62,000 nucleotides of DNA from Lingula anatina (Eukaryota; Brachiopoda; Lingulata; Lingulida; Lingulidae), in the NCBI RefSeq assembly GCF_001039355.2, contig NW_019775513.1, positions 644,041 through 706,040 on the forward strand, in the 5' to 3' direction. Below the pieces are notes generated by a model that worked only from the letters and a program-made list of their open reading frames with translations, searched no databases and was not told the DNA's origin. Numbering within the stretch: the first letter of the stretch is position 1; every line of letters starts with the position of its first letter. Below, piece by piece: positions 1 to 13,700 of this stretch. The translations under genes and the position numbers were made by a program.

Positions 1-476
1 GTTCTGAAGAAAAGGAAAATTATACAGCATAAAATTTGTTGGTACACATCCATGAAGGTATTTTCAGCATTGTTTTTATACCAAACTGTAATCCATGAAT
101 TCAGTATGTACATAATGGCCATTATTTATATTTATCTTAGGCTCGAAGTGTGTATTTTATGTATATGTTTGTTTTAAATAACATATTTTTACAGATGTCA
201 CCCTAACAATATTGCCAATGTCTTGAATATGCTCATATTTGAACTCAGCAACCCTCAAAACATATAGAAAGACATATTACACATCATTTTTATGTACTTT
301 ACTGTGAAAATATGGCCAAAAAGCCATTTCCCGCCTTTTTTCACAAACAAATAGCAGATACCAATATAAATCTTTAGCTTTGGTAAAAAATATTGTCAGA
401 TTTGTGTTCAGCAGCAAAAATGGCCATAGAATCCACCTGTTTTAAAAAAATTTTGTCATTTGCCCACCCCTAGAAA

Positions 477-916
477 TACCGATGTGAAAAAAATAGAATC
501 AAACCCCCCCCCCCCCCCGGGAACAGCCACACCCCAAATCATACTAACATTCCCGAAGGACCCATGCATATATCCTCAATGGCAAGCTTATCAATCCGTT
601 TAAGGGTAAGGGTCATTAGCGGAAATTACAATGTCGAATTAGATTCAACCGCCCCCAGCACCACACCCCAAGTCAAAAAGAAAAAAGATACTGTAGCTAC
701 GTTTCATGTTCCTTACTCAAATGGTTGACACAATGGATAGATAGCAGACAGTACGATGTAAAAATTAGAATCGACCACACACAGGGATGACCACACCCAA
801 GTCACAATAAAATTCCTAAGAGCCTTTGCAAATCCCTAAGGATGGGTTTATTAATCCCCGGCGTACCAAGTTCTTATCTATAATGGTCTTAGAAGTAACA
901 ATGTGAAATAGATTTT
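477..916. repeat. Degenerate tandem repeat, about 120-150 bp spacing
   Basis: A motif of the form ACRATGTnRAAnTAGATTC recurs at about 477-500, 627-650, 751-774 and 897-916, spaced 150, 124 and 146 bases apart. In the first three copies C-rich tracts and a CACACCC-type block follow it, and other pieces (for example a TTATCAATCC/TTATTAATCC block) also recur. The copies are diverged and of unequal length. This may be a decayed satellite or a fragmented element. Confidence 0.4.
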
Positions 917-973
917 GCATGTTTATAATTGTCCACCCCAGAGGTAGCCTGTCTAATTTCAGCGTACCTAGCG

Positions 974-1075
974 TCTCTAGTGTGAACATTGCGTTCGGTT
1001 GCAAAATGCGGCCCTACAGGGTGTTAATGGTACCCTAGCAGAGGTTCTCTAGTGTTAACATTGCGATCAATTGCA
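974..1075 (+). repeat. Direct duplication of a 30-bp segment
   Basis: The 30 bases at 974-1003 reappear with four mismatches at 1046-1075, a 72-base offset. Both start with TCTCTAGTGT and end with TTGCA. It adjoins the degenerate repeat upstream and may be part of it. Confidence 0.5.
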
Positions 1076-3969
1076 GACGTCTACTGCAGCCAACCGGGCT
1101 AATTCTGACTTAAGGCTACAAACCAGTTCAGTTCAGTCAGTTCAATATCCTATCCTTCTCTATTGATTCTCAGGCAGGCTCAGAAGTGGATCGGTCTCAC
1201 TGAGCACCTGCAACTGGTGCCAGTCGATACAAAATTTGGGACGGTAAAATGATGCGTCTTTGTTAGAAAAGAGATTAATAATAAAAATGAACGTGTATCA
1301 TTTCGTATGCTCAAAAGTGTGGTGAGCCAATTAAAGGAAATACTTGCAAAGGAGTATAATTTAATTTATTTCAATAGATACTAAATAATTTAAATTAAAA
1401 AACATCAAACGTATGGATGACGCTGATTGGGGTTGAAAAGGGTAGATGTAGGAATAGGAACGTGTTATAGGGTAATATTCTTAAATATTCAACAATGAAG
1501 AGGAGGTATACCGTACTACCTTCAAACTGCTCACAGTCCACTCTCCTGGGCAGAACAGACACGTTCAGAGCCTCCACATCGCAATTATTACTGGCCAAAT
1601 ACAGCACAGTTACATTCTTGGACTCCTTGTTTAAACCATGAAACTATTCAATACAGTAAAGATTCGTTGTATGACCATTTAGTTTGCAACTGGTCTAAAG
1701 TAGGTGGTAAATTTACTAGATCCGTAAGTTACTATTGATATATAATAATGAATTTACATTGTTAACATTAGGACGCAGCAAATGGAGCTTTTCAGCATGT
1801 TAACTTTAACCCAAATAATGTCAAAAGTCGTGTCGAAATTCCTGTACCATTCATTTCCGATAACATTGAACAGGGTTCCATGAAAAAAGACTGGCGTGAA
1901 CAGATGTACCAATTTGTCAAATCTAACAAGCAACGGAACATGAGAACGAATATAAAGCAACGGTACGTTGTCAAACAGCACTAGGGTTGTTGAAATACTG
2001 GGTGCAAATGTCAAAAAGTAATACAACAGACTGTCCTAGGTCGTTTGCAAATTCTCTCATTCTCAAAAAAAAAAAAAAAGCCTGTTCCTGCTTAGAATTT
2101 TAATCTGTACTTGTGGGCAATGATAAATGCACCCTGCGTTTCGGATGGTTTCCAGTGATTTCTGAGACTCACAGTGTGCTAATGCGAACTTCTTCACAGA
2201 CTGTGGTAGAGGCAAGGAGACAGACCCAGTTTGGACGCTTCGATCCCCATTCTGGATCCAGCGGAACACGCCCGGATAAAGGATTAATTAACAGCCGAAT
2301 TTAAAAAAAAGGTCTTGTAGGAAGTATAGACAGAGATGTTGTTGAAATGGAGCTTGGTTAGTTGTGTATTGAAACCATGGCTTAATTATGACACATTATC
2401 AATCAATCAATCAATTATTGCAGATTTGACTGAATGGCGTATACTTGTGGAACATATTGCCCTTTGGGTTAATATAATCAATTAGATGGAATATGAAAAA
2501 ACTCATTGTTTACGCAGCTGATGTCATGCACCTGTAATCAGCATACAATATCGTATATTTAAGACCATCAGCTACGTAAGGGGTTATCCAACGCACACAC
2601 ACACAAAAAAAAAATGCTATCTTGTCACATGACTTGGTATCGGCCATTTGGAGAATACAGAACCATATCAAATGAATCTAAAACCCCCACTGCCAGTATT
2701 ACAACTTGAAGCATACGTAACTGTACTGTACTGATATGAGTAGTCCAACAAATTAGCTGACAGCGAGGAGACAGGACCTCCCTATAGTGCTAGGTAGGAC
2801 TATCAAGTGCCCTAGGTAAATAACCTCGATGTTCCCTTGCGAGTGACTTGCACCTGTACTTTTAACAGAATCTCGTTCTTTATCTTAACACGCGAAATCC
2901 TTTTTACGCTTGAATATCGTTTTACATAATAACAGTTGAACTTTAAGTCACGATATCTTGTAATAGAATGTTTTTTCTTTCGTTTGAAGAACTACTGTAC
3001 ACCACGAAATTGATAAATATTCTAAAAGTCAACTGCTAAGTGTCATATTTAGCTACATGTAAACTATTGTCATTTAAGTTTTTAAACATGCTCCACACCA
3101 TCCCCAACTACCAGTATGCCTATTGATTTGATTATGTGTCTTGATATTGTTGAAAGTTTGCTGCAGAATGTTGCGCATTTTGGTGAAGTATGCCGCTATA
3201 CAGATAGACTACATGTCCAGTTTCTCAGATTTCTGCAATTGTAGGCCATGTCTCAACTCTTACAGTCTCATCCCTTACAGTTGGTTAAAACTGTCATACT
3301 TTTTTCACTGTAAAAATACATTGTTTTACACGTATTTTAATTTATACCTTTGTTCTGTTAACGTGGACCAATCACGTAGAAAAAAGGTGCATGTTTTTTA
3401 TGTTTATGATTTAAGCAGCGAGTTTTGGAAATATCTGCTCGATGTCTGAATAAATACTGTGACTTGGGAACCTGAATTCGTGCTATTGCGTCGTGGACAT
3501 GGAAATCTAAAACATATGTTTTATGTCGAACCCAAATTTAGAGAGGACCAGAACATGAGGATTAATTTTCATTAATAAACGTGTTTTTTAATAATAATGA
3601 TAAGAATGTCAGCACTGATACATTTTTATGCTGAATCAAACTCAGCCGTTCTCTCTTCAGATCTTGAGCTATCATTTAGGAGATACTTCATTTCGAGCAC
3701 ACCAATTAAAGCAAATTTGCGATTTGTATGATGCATCTGGAGGTGTTCGAATCAAATGCAACGTAACTTTATTCCATGTGGTATGCCTTTAGATCTCTCT
3801 TCACAAAGATTAAAATGATATTTTTATCACAAAGACTAACATTGGGTAAATCTTTCCCGCCTGCTCTCCAAAATATTTTCACTTGAAAAGTCAGAACACC
3901 AAAATATTTAGGTGTAAGTTTTTGCACGCTTCCTTAGATCCTCCGCCACCTGAAAATTCAGAGCACTGT

Positions 3970-4007
<38 letters not shown>

Positions 4008-4447
4008 GTAAGTAAAATGAATTTAGACCTGAATTGAGATTCATGTTGAGAATAAAAAATACATGTATATAATAATGGAATACAGTAAAATGAAACGATC
4101 TTCTCCACAATAACATGACTTATCATCATATTTAAAAAACGGCTTCATTCTTGTGGAGTACAAATTCGAGGTGAGACCTTGCAAGTAAACAACACGTCAC
4201 AATTTATCGACAGCCTAATATTGCATGTATTTTTCATTAACAGCAAAACCAGCCCTGATGAGATACCTATCCAATTAACATGCCGTCTTTAAACCATTAA
4301 CATTTGTTCCGACGAGCGTTCCCCTTTACTATGAACTTAATCTGAGGTCATGTTGTTTTCTAACGGTTCGGTTTTTTGACAGTTGAGATATGATAACTTC
4401 CGCTGTGACTAAATATCAAAAAAAAGACGAAGGAGAAGAAGCACAAA

Positions 4448-4448
<1 letters not shown>

Positions 4449-4491
<43 letters not shown>
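4449..4491. repeat. (TG)n microsatellite
   Basis: Uninterrupted TG dinucleotide run of about 21 units in the region upstream of the receptor gene. Reading frames that cross it are artefacts of the repeat. Confidence 0.97.
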
Positions 4492-4495
<4 letters not shown>

Positions 4496-6268
4496 GCAGA
4501 GGCCAGAGGAGGGGGTGTAAGACCAGGGATATGCAGCAACTTGGCTGTATCCCAAAATACAAAATGAAGTGCATTTTGAACCAAAACAAAATTCATGCCA
4601 AGACTGTCTAAATTATGAACAGAATTCTTATTTGGAAGCGCTCTTTTTTTTTTGTTTTTTGGCAATGCGAATAAGTGTAACCTGGGGCTCGGATACAGCC
4701 ATTCATCTTCAACGCAATCTCTTATAAGGTGCATTGGTTTTATGATTGAGTTAAGAGCCGAGAAAGCACGGCACTGATGTTTTTTCTGTATTTGTGTTTT
4801 TTTTTCTTGTAGTTCAATAAACGAGGCTCTGGTGCTGCATGAACTCCCTTTTTTGCTCAACAGTTAATGTAATTATGTGCTTTGATATAAATAACGCCCT
4901 CAGGACGTGGTGAAGAAATAATCCAATAATACTTTAACTAATGTTCCCAGAGATGAACATACTTTTACATACGCGACTTCTTTGATGATACGAGTTTTGA
5001 TGATTGCGACCAAATGCGACAGGTGAGACAAAAAAATTTAATCTGATATGATTTACCCTACTCATTATCTCATGCTACTACTATCTCAAGTCGTATATAG
5101 TACAGCTCTATGTACCCCATACTTTTGCCTATTAAATATAAAATAAAACTTGATTTGGGAAATTTTCTTTCACTGAGCGTCCCTTTTGTGAAACAGAACG
5201 AAAAGGCATTTTAAATGATGATTTGACGACCACCGCTGAGACGAATCCGCTGCGAAGCTTAATGGTTGAAATGTGCCGCATAACACATAATTTAAAGGTG
5301 AACACAAATTTGAATATCGGGTCAAATTACACATCAATCATTCATTACAGATAATAGCGACAAAGCAATATGAAGAACAAAGACGGTGAATTGACCTGAA
5401 GCTTTATATTCAATTAAAAAAGTTTGGAACGCATCGGTTTTTCTTCAGTTTCTGGTGTCCCAAACTCTTTTACGAATTAAATGTTCGTGTATTTATTACC
5501 ACATAATGATAATCGCCACTGCTATGTTGTTGGCCAAAGACTCATACTTTTTGCGTTCTTTTTGTTCAACACGTTTATGCTTTGAGAATTGTACTAACAG
5601 GGTTTGTTTTTGTCAGGTCTGTGTTTCAATGTCGGTAAAAAAAATGTGTACAGTAGGTAAATTTCAACTTAGGCTGAGGACTGGATGTCTGTAGAACCCG
5701 CTTTTCCATGTACACGATATTTCCCTGTCTCTCTTCTGTCACATCGGTCTATTTTTAGCGCACAGTCAGACGACGTCAACCAGAAGACCGTATTTAATCT
5801 CGCAATGACTTGCGTTCCATTGATACCCCCTTCACGTCCACCAAAAAACAGACTGCATTGTAAACAGCATCGAAGTCTCCCTTCGAGGTCCTTTTTTTCA
5901 ACCAGAAGGCTTCACTGATGCGAAACATTTATGGTTTCACTAAATCCCACCAGGCGGAAGATTTTAAGTATCCATGGTATACGACATCGAATCCATAGGC
6001 TAGTTCGCGCTGGCAAAGTTAACCATAATTACGTATAAGCTTCCTCCGACCGCGTGCAAGGCCAGAGCTCGTGAGGTAACAACTTCGCTTAGCTGTCTGT
6101 TCAATACAAGATCCCGAGCTGAGGATTCAGCAGAGATTTAACAGACTTGGTTAGAAATTTAACATACTTTTTCGTCTTCGATTGCTGCGTTCGTCCTTGT
6201 CCCTGTGGGCTTAAGCCTGGCGCATCAAAGAGCGGTCTTTTGATGTCTGTACCCTCGAACTGTTGACA

Positions 6269-6311
6269 ATGGAAAGGACAGCTAATTATTTGGCATTTGT
6301 ACTTTTCCCAG
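6269..6311 (+). CDS. RXFP: Candidate first coding exon of the receptor (signal peptide start)
   Basis: ATG in context ACAATGG opens 14 codons (MERTANYLAFVLFP) plus one base, then a strong donor CCCAG|GTAGGT. Spliced in phase 1 to the LDLa exon, it continues AIYLIVSADG, giving a well-formed hydrophobic signal sequence before the first LDLa cysteine. The LDLa exon has no ATG of its own behind its acceptor, so a separate start exon is required. This one fits in phase and in character, but the intervening intron is 14.4 kb and another exon could serve. A rival at 18721 begins MIGWLVVLV, with a weaker donor (GTCGGT). Confidence 0.55.
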
Positions 6312-7717
6312 GTAGGTCAATCTAGGATATTCATATATGGTATAGTAGCCCTTTTATTTAAGTTTTGCAGATTGGTTTTTCTTTTTCGAATTACTTTTTA
6401 TTATATCATATGCTAAGGGATACGTTTCCCTATTTGGTCGGACAGCGAGATTGTTTCAAAAAATGCTGCAAAATAGGATGACATTTTTATTCTTTAATTT
6501 GTCTTTTTCCTAGCATATGCATACCCACAGTTAGACGCGCTTTACAGTGTAGTTAAATATGATGCTTAAATTTTCGATTAGCAGATTAACTCAATACAAA
6601 AATATAGGGAAATATGTACGTTATGCATCAATTTATAGTGAAATGTTAATAAATAATGATAATTGATTAAAATGTTTAAAGAAAAAAAAAACAAAGATCA
6701 ATCCAGCAGGTTGTAATGTAGTTGTGAGTAATTCAACAGTTATTGCCCGTCAGGTCACACCCAGTGACTGGTGAAATATTTTACTTTAAAAGTCCATGGT
6801 CTGTGCAAAGTACAGAAGGCTAACTCATTCCTACCGAAAAGGGTATTTTATTTCTTAAACTATAAAACACCGGTACACCATGATGTGTGCTTCCTCAGAT
6901 TAACCCAAGTGTTCAGCACGGGTTATCTAAAACGAAACCCAGAGCAATAAAACCACTTGGTATTTGTGGCAATTTTTCCCAGTGCATTCAGTGATAATAT
7001 CTGTCTCGGGTAGTTCCAGTGCGCAGTGAAAGGTTCCTAGGATGATCGATCACGAATCTATCAGTTTGAGGCAGCACGGGGAAAATTACATGTAATAATT
7101 AAGACAAATTCGTCATTTTATTAATGAAATGTGCACTAGCATAAACAAGATTTCCATTCGCCGTTTCATCGTATTCTAAATTATGTTTACTACACCATAA
7201 TAAATATGCGAGATATAAATGATATAAATCGTATATGTTCATCAAAGGCCCTTGCGCAATTAACTTTTTTCTTGCTCTTCGTAAAATTGTGTCTTAATCT
7301 ATTTGAGGTTTCCCCAAAGTGTCCTAAGAAAGCCGTCTCATAGCATTACTAATACAGAAAACAGATATATAGTAAAAAGCGCTCTTCGACGCCGGAGTAA
7401 TCGTCAGCACCGGCAATATGATTACAATAATGGAATAGAAAGTTCTACTAACTCGTTTTCGGTTGAATTTGTGACATGCTCAACACTGACATTTGAATGA
7501 AGAGCAATACGCCGTCTTTTTATGTTCTTCTTTTTTATGTACAAAGAAAGCTTTAAATTAGATTTGGAATTCATTATTTGTTTTTTTTTTCATCTTTCGC
7601 TTATATCTTATCATCATCAGAAAAGCTGAAAGAAGACTAGATGGATGATAACATACTAGTAGGATCATGCACTTACCCAATAGAAAAAACAAAGACTCCA
7701 TAATAATATTTATTGCA

Positions 7718-7791
<74 letters not shown>

Positions 7792-10700
7792 GTAATTGGT
7801 TACACTGGTTCCGCCTTAGTTAATAACTGTCGAGTGATGACATTACAGAAAATTGTCCCTAAAAGGCTGCAACATATGTTCGGCGCGTGTTTCAGTTGAC
7901 TAAAACCAGTCTTTGAAATGCCAAGGTCAAGTGTAATTAGATTTCTTCAAGCATCACGCCTTTAATCATCTTCCAATCTTCCAACTATTGAAGACCGTCG
8001 GAAATATGTATTTGTTCCATTTGCAGGTGTTTAATCTACTATTGACTTGAAGACAAACCATCAGGACTTTATCGTTTTAGTGTGCAATAAAAATCGCCAG
8101 GGTTAGGCCCTTTGGCCCGGTTAGGTTAGGTTCGAAATGGCCATGGACGGAGTGATATTAAATAATTTTATGTTTTAAGATTATAACTACTTCAACACAG
8201 TGATGAGTGTTGCAGGCTACATTTGTATCAAACGCGAAGTAATGTTTGTGATGAAAAGTTAATTGTTTTCTTTTACTTCGATCCCAAAGAAGCTTTTCAA
8301 GTGTTATGGCGTAATGTTTTTACATGTTGCATGTTTTCCAGGGCCGACATAGATTAAGATGGAAAAAATAGACAAAAAATGTCTTGCAGTGTATCTGCTT
8401 TATGAACTGAAAATACCGCGCCACAAGAGAGAAGAAGTGGGCTGAGTTTATTAAGATTATATTTCCTCGTTTGTGAGATTGAAATTGTTGTCTCGGTGGT
8501 TGTTATCATTTTGTTAAGGATACCAGGTTTTGCTTTCGTCAATGAAAGACAACGCCGTGTTAAGCCTAGGTCCCAATTACGTTTTGGACGCACGGTTTTT
8601 AGGTTCCTTGCGTCCGGCTAGGACGTAGCTACATGTAGATCGCACGTCGCGGCTGTTGATCATGTCGAAAAGTTTCTACGTGCTATTTGCGTCCTCCCAA
8701 ATGTCGCACGATGGACGTGCTCCTCACGCACGAACTCCCACGTTTCCCCATTTTTTTGGCCGTAGACCACACGTAGCAGCCCGTACGTTCGGTTGGGACC
8801 TAGGCTTTAAACTGTACTGGTACCTGCGTGTGCATGAATGCTACGATAGATTTGATCAACCAAGTAGCACTCCGGTTAACGTTTCTCTCCACCAACCCTT
8901 TTCATACTTCTTTCTCCGCCTAGACAAAAAGATAACAGATTAGGAGCCAGTCTGTCCAAGACCTGTTCCTTTTCTTGATCCGTGAAAATACGGTGAAGTG
9001 TTTAATTGGAAAAGCATATTCTGGAGGTTTTGGTAGAGCGGTGAAAGTGTTATCGACAAACCTGCATCAATGCACACAAGATTCATTTCCTTTTTTGACA
9101 CTATTCTTGGTAAGAAAGAAATATTTTACACGAGTTTGTCATGCACTTTATTAATTGTATCAAAAAGATTTATCGTCAAGCACCATCACTTTAAGTGGAT
9201 TTGTTACGCCCCAATGAAGGTCGTTTTCTCGAATAACATGCATGGACAAGCGCAACACAGCAATAGAATTTGACATTGAACACCTTAACGCGGCTGCTAG
9301 AATCTTAATACGCAATGTTGATACTCTAACGTACACAGCAACTGATGACGAATGAAATGTCTCCATGGTAATAATGTGTGACGTATGCGACATGACTGCT
9401 AGGCCTACTTATACAAAAAATCACCAGTTCCATGCACTAACACTGACACTGCTATACGAATACAAAAATACGAAAATGCACATTTACCTTAATCTTATGG
9501 TAATGACTAAGAAAATACAAAACAGTAGAAATCCCAAATAGCTTATATCTTAATATAATCGTATAAAAGGTACGGCCATCAGCTGCGAGCTTATTTATAC
9601 TGTTATCATAAACAGGATGATACTATTGTTTATCTTTTCTACACTCTGCAACCTGTCATTTGACTGTCTTATTATCCGGTAAACCTTGCTTACCACAGGT
9701 TGTCAAATGACTAACAAAATAGGATGTTCCAGAGGCCAGCTGAGTGATGACGTCATTTGTGCAAATTTCTCGCAGGAGAATAGGGATATGTGCAGAGAAT
9801 TTGCCAAAGAAATAATTGTGCTACTGTAAATCTAGTAAAAAAATATCTTTCTGTGGACCTCGTAGAAGTTAGTCCGGATGGGTGTCTGTGACGTCACTCA
9901 AGAGGCCATTGCATCACAACTGCAGTTCAGAAATACGACATGTAGCTCTAGAATGCCCTATTACACTGGTCATACTTATTTTAGCCACTGAATAACCCCC
10001 AAATGTATGTAATTGGTTTTCAAGCGACAGAAACGGGCAGATCGGATTAATCATGTGCTGCTCTAAATCAGGGAACCAAGATTGAAATAACATACCTTTT
10101 TAACCAAGTGTCAGACATGCATTTTATGATTTTTTACCTGTTTGTAGAATTACACTGAAAATATGTAGGCCCTACTTTTATCATTGAGACTGTCGCCAGG
10201 GCACGACCTCTATTGCTGTTACGCACAAACCTGCTAACGAGCTACTAGTACAAATCGCACGATGGAAATGATATATCGACGACGCCATTAATATCTTCAG
10301 ATAGGAAACAAAATCAATGTTTTCATAACATCGATGTGACATTAATCTAGGTCTACGGTATGTGGGAAATCTCCTTGGTGCTCATTATTTCTTTGAAGTA
10401 GCATAAAAGCACTGTTTTTTTTTATTCAAAGGTAAATCTACTCCATGACACCGTCTTACCACTATCAGACCGAATAAGATAACAAAATAACGTGTCTAGC
10501 AAACTAGCTATAACCTGTCATGAAAAATTAGACTGGGTCATTTCAAATCGTAGTTTGTCTCTTAATTTAATTTTGCTCAAGTCCGTCCTTAACAAGAAGA
10601 AACCAGTGTCAAGAACAATCTTACAGACTGTTGTATGTTTCTCTCACATTTGAAATGTTGTTGTGTTTTAAATATGCGTTTCTAGTAAAAAAAACTCATC

Positions 10701-13700
10701 TGAACAATAACTTGTGTTCACATAATTGACAAAATTTTATAAATTAAAATACACTCAAACACGAGAAAGAACTCGGTCGTCTCTTATTCTAAGGGTATAC
10801 ACAACTCAAAAACATCACAATTTTTTTTTTTTTTTTTTTTTTTTTGGATTGCAGGCTTTAGATAGAGTCGTTTATTCCCTTAAGAGTTTTGACTGAAACA
10901 GCAAAATTTTAAAGAAAGGAGGCAACCTAACAGGATTTTCCCAGAAAACTGAGCAAAAAGAACAAGATAAATGTAGCATCACTTGACATGCTTTCGGTTA
11001 GAGTGTAATAAAGATATAAATTGTAGAAACTATAAGTATGTTCTTCTAATGTGACCTTTAAGGCTATCGATTTTTGGTGTGTGGAAGTAAGAGATAAATG
11101 TCGTCACTTTACCTAGCTGCTAAGCTATTTTGATCCTTACGTTTTCTTTGTCTGCAACAACTCTGATAAGCACATGGTAGTTACTAACTCAGTTATATAT
11201 AGGCGCCCCAAATGAGGGTTGTTAGCTAAAGCACCCTATTTGATCTTTAAAATGATATAATCTTTTTAGATCGCTAACAACATATTTGTTAAATATTCAT
11301 ATTATTATTTAAACCCAATTAACCTATTTTAATACTCAAACTGTCAATCAGTTCCATGTTATGGAGGGAGTGAAAGACCTTGGTTGAATTCACTCATTAT
11401 TACCATAATTCACTTTATTACAGAGTTATTACACCTTTTTCTGATAGTCTGCCAAATGAATGTCTCATATAACGTTATTTAGTATCTTTTAACCGCCCAT
11501 TAAAAGGCGATTCTACCTACTCGTTTGTACCCTTTTCTCAAAGGCAAGTTCAGTCAAGAGTTTCACAGAATAGATTTAGGTTAAAGGGCTGACGTGTAAA
11601 ATTTTCAAAACTTTTCTGTGGAAAGCAATGCTTTTTTTAAAAGATAAATGTTATAGAATAATGTCACCAAAAATAATCTTGACAAAGATTTGAATAGTGC
11701 ACAACCCGGAAGTCAGTGCAGGAAGTGATGGCTGGGCTTGAGAAACAAGATTTTGAGCGGCTTTAATTTTTCATTTCTTTCAGTTTTTTTTCCATATTGT
11801 TGCAAAGTAATGGCGAGTGTTCGGAAGGAGGATCAGTAGATCAGTAAGTCGGTGAAGAAGAGAATTCGTTAAGTGTGAGTTTTTGGCTGGAAAATCTTGC
11901 ACTGGGTACCTTTAAGGTGGGGAGACCTAATAGAACCTGTCGCCGAATTGGCCTCCTTTTGCAAAACAACTACACGTAGAACTACACGTAGATGATATCT
12001 ACGACCTATAGAGTTGCTTGGTGGTTAAATTGGCCAATGTTCACTATAGCTTGGAAACAATAATAACATCGGCGTTCACCGTTTGCTGTCATTCAAACAC
12101 AAGAGAGAAAAAAGAGAGAGAACACAACGCAATGACATTGGATTGAGAACAAATTACAATAATTTTGACCGTAATTTTGTACTCAGTTATACGTGTAAGC
12201 TTCAAATTGTTGCGCAGTTGCATTCGGACCAATTCACAGACCAGAAAGAAGAAAAATATATTTTGTATTTATTTCATTTCTGTAAAGATCTGTATTGCTA
12301 TCAAATACTGCACTTTGGAAGTTAAAAGGTTATTGTAAATTAAGTAATGTTATGGTATCTGGAGTACTTAAGAAGCAGGGTCCATTTTACTGATTCATGG
12401 TGATCCTAACACGATAAAACAAGCCCAAAGCTCAGCATTGAATGGACAGAAAAACATCAGGTTCAGAGATTTGTTTTAACGGTTGCTTTTCTTTAACATT
12501 TTGCAAACAATCACACCGATAACATAACTGGCAGATTGTTGTGTTACTACTTAAAAAAATCTTTAATCTGATAACTTAGTTTTAGGTAATGCCTCAGCAG
12601 TTTTTCTGTTAAAGAAATAATCGATTTAGACTAATCAAATATTGATACCACCTTGACGTCTAGCTCTATTTCAGACTAGCTCTTCTTTTGTCTGCCCTGT
12701 ACATGCAAATAATGCGATATCCATGTCGTGATTCTCAACTCATTGTATAGGGATATGCTTGATTGCATAATTTCGCGATGCGATTAAATTTACATGTCTT
12801 TTTCGATTTCTTCAGAATTGGAAGCATTGTGAAACGGATGTCTGTCTTTCAAAGTGAGATAAGTGGAATTTCCCAAAGCACTGATATGAATGCCGAGTCA
12901 AGGCAGTAACTATGATGCTCCTGTCTCTCTTAAGAAAGATAAATCAAAAGGGAATTTTGACAGGTCCCGAGAAGAGGTGAAAGGCATTTGTTCTTAATCC
13001 TCTGAACAAAATTTAATCAATATGTTGGTAAAACTACTTGCTTTTTAATAGAGTGCATCTGATATCCTTTGTTTCAAAGCAAACTTTTTTATCACAAGGA
13101 GGATAATTTCAATCGAATACTTGATCGGTAACAAAAGAAGTAAAGAAGGGGTCGCATTTTGATACCACACTTTGTGAGTGGCGTATGGAAACAATGAGTA
13201 CATTACATCAAACGCGCATCTTTCAGAACCTAAGAAAATAGTTCAAATTGACAATAGTAAAGAATATCTGACATGTTGAAGTAAATGAATATTTGCCCAA
13301 TTTGCACAAGTGTCTATTAAGTCCGTTTTTAATACAAAACTGCCGTCTGCCAAGTACCGCCCGTGGCGTTAGTGCGTCACTGTCAAACTAAAGAAGAAAA
13401 CAAGACAAGATTAAATGAACGTACATGTAGTTTCCAAATGCGAAATTGCTTTCAGAGGTAATCGTTTTATTTGTTTCAAGACTTTAAAAAATGATGACCG
13501 CTAGCGTGGCCAATGGTAGATTTTCAGTTCTGTTGTAGATTGAACATTAGGGCCGGCTGGCTGTTAGTATTTGTATTGTCTGTATTGTATACATCTTGGT
13601 TCATTCCATCCTTATTCTCAGTGGATGGAGCTAATGGTGCCCTCCCATGCCTGGTAGTGAGACATAAAAGACGAATCGAGCAAACCAGGTGCCTTTAAGA

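Larger units (their letters stand above)
1..6268. other. Upstream intergenic region, no gene recognised
   Basis: No open stretch here reads like a conserved protein, and none is bounded by convincing splice sites. It contains a C-run near 505-518, a degenerate repeat at 477-916, a 33-base T-run at 3973-4005 and a TG microsatellite at 4449-4491. The last few hundred bases should hold the promoter and 5' UTR of the receptor gene if the exon at 6269 is its true first coding exon. No TATA box could be assigned. Confidence 0.6.

Noticed and set aside
4360-4860. 166-codon minus-strand frame
   Set aside because: It crosses a CA microsatellite and has no family resemblance or splice context.
8101-8140. 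GGTTAGGTTAGG string suggesting interstitial telomere repeat
   Set aside because: Only about two units; too short to mean anything.
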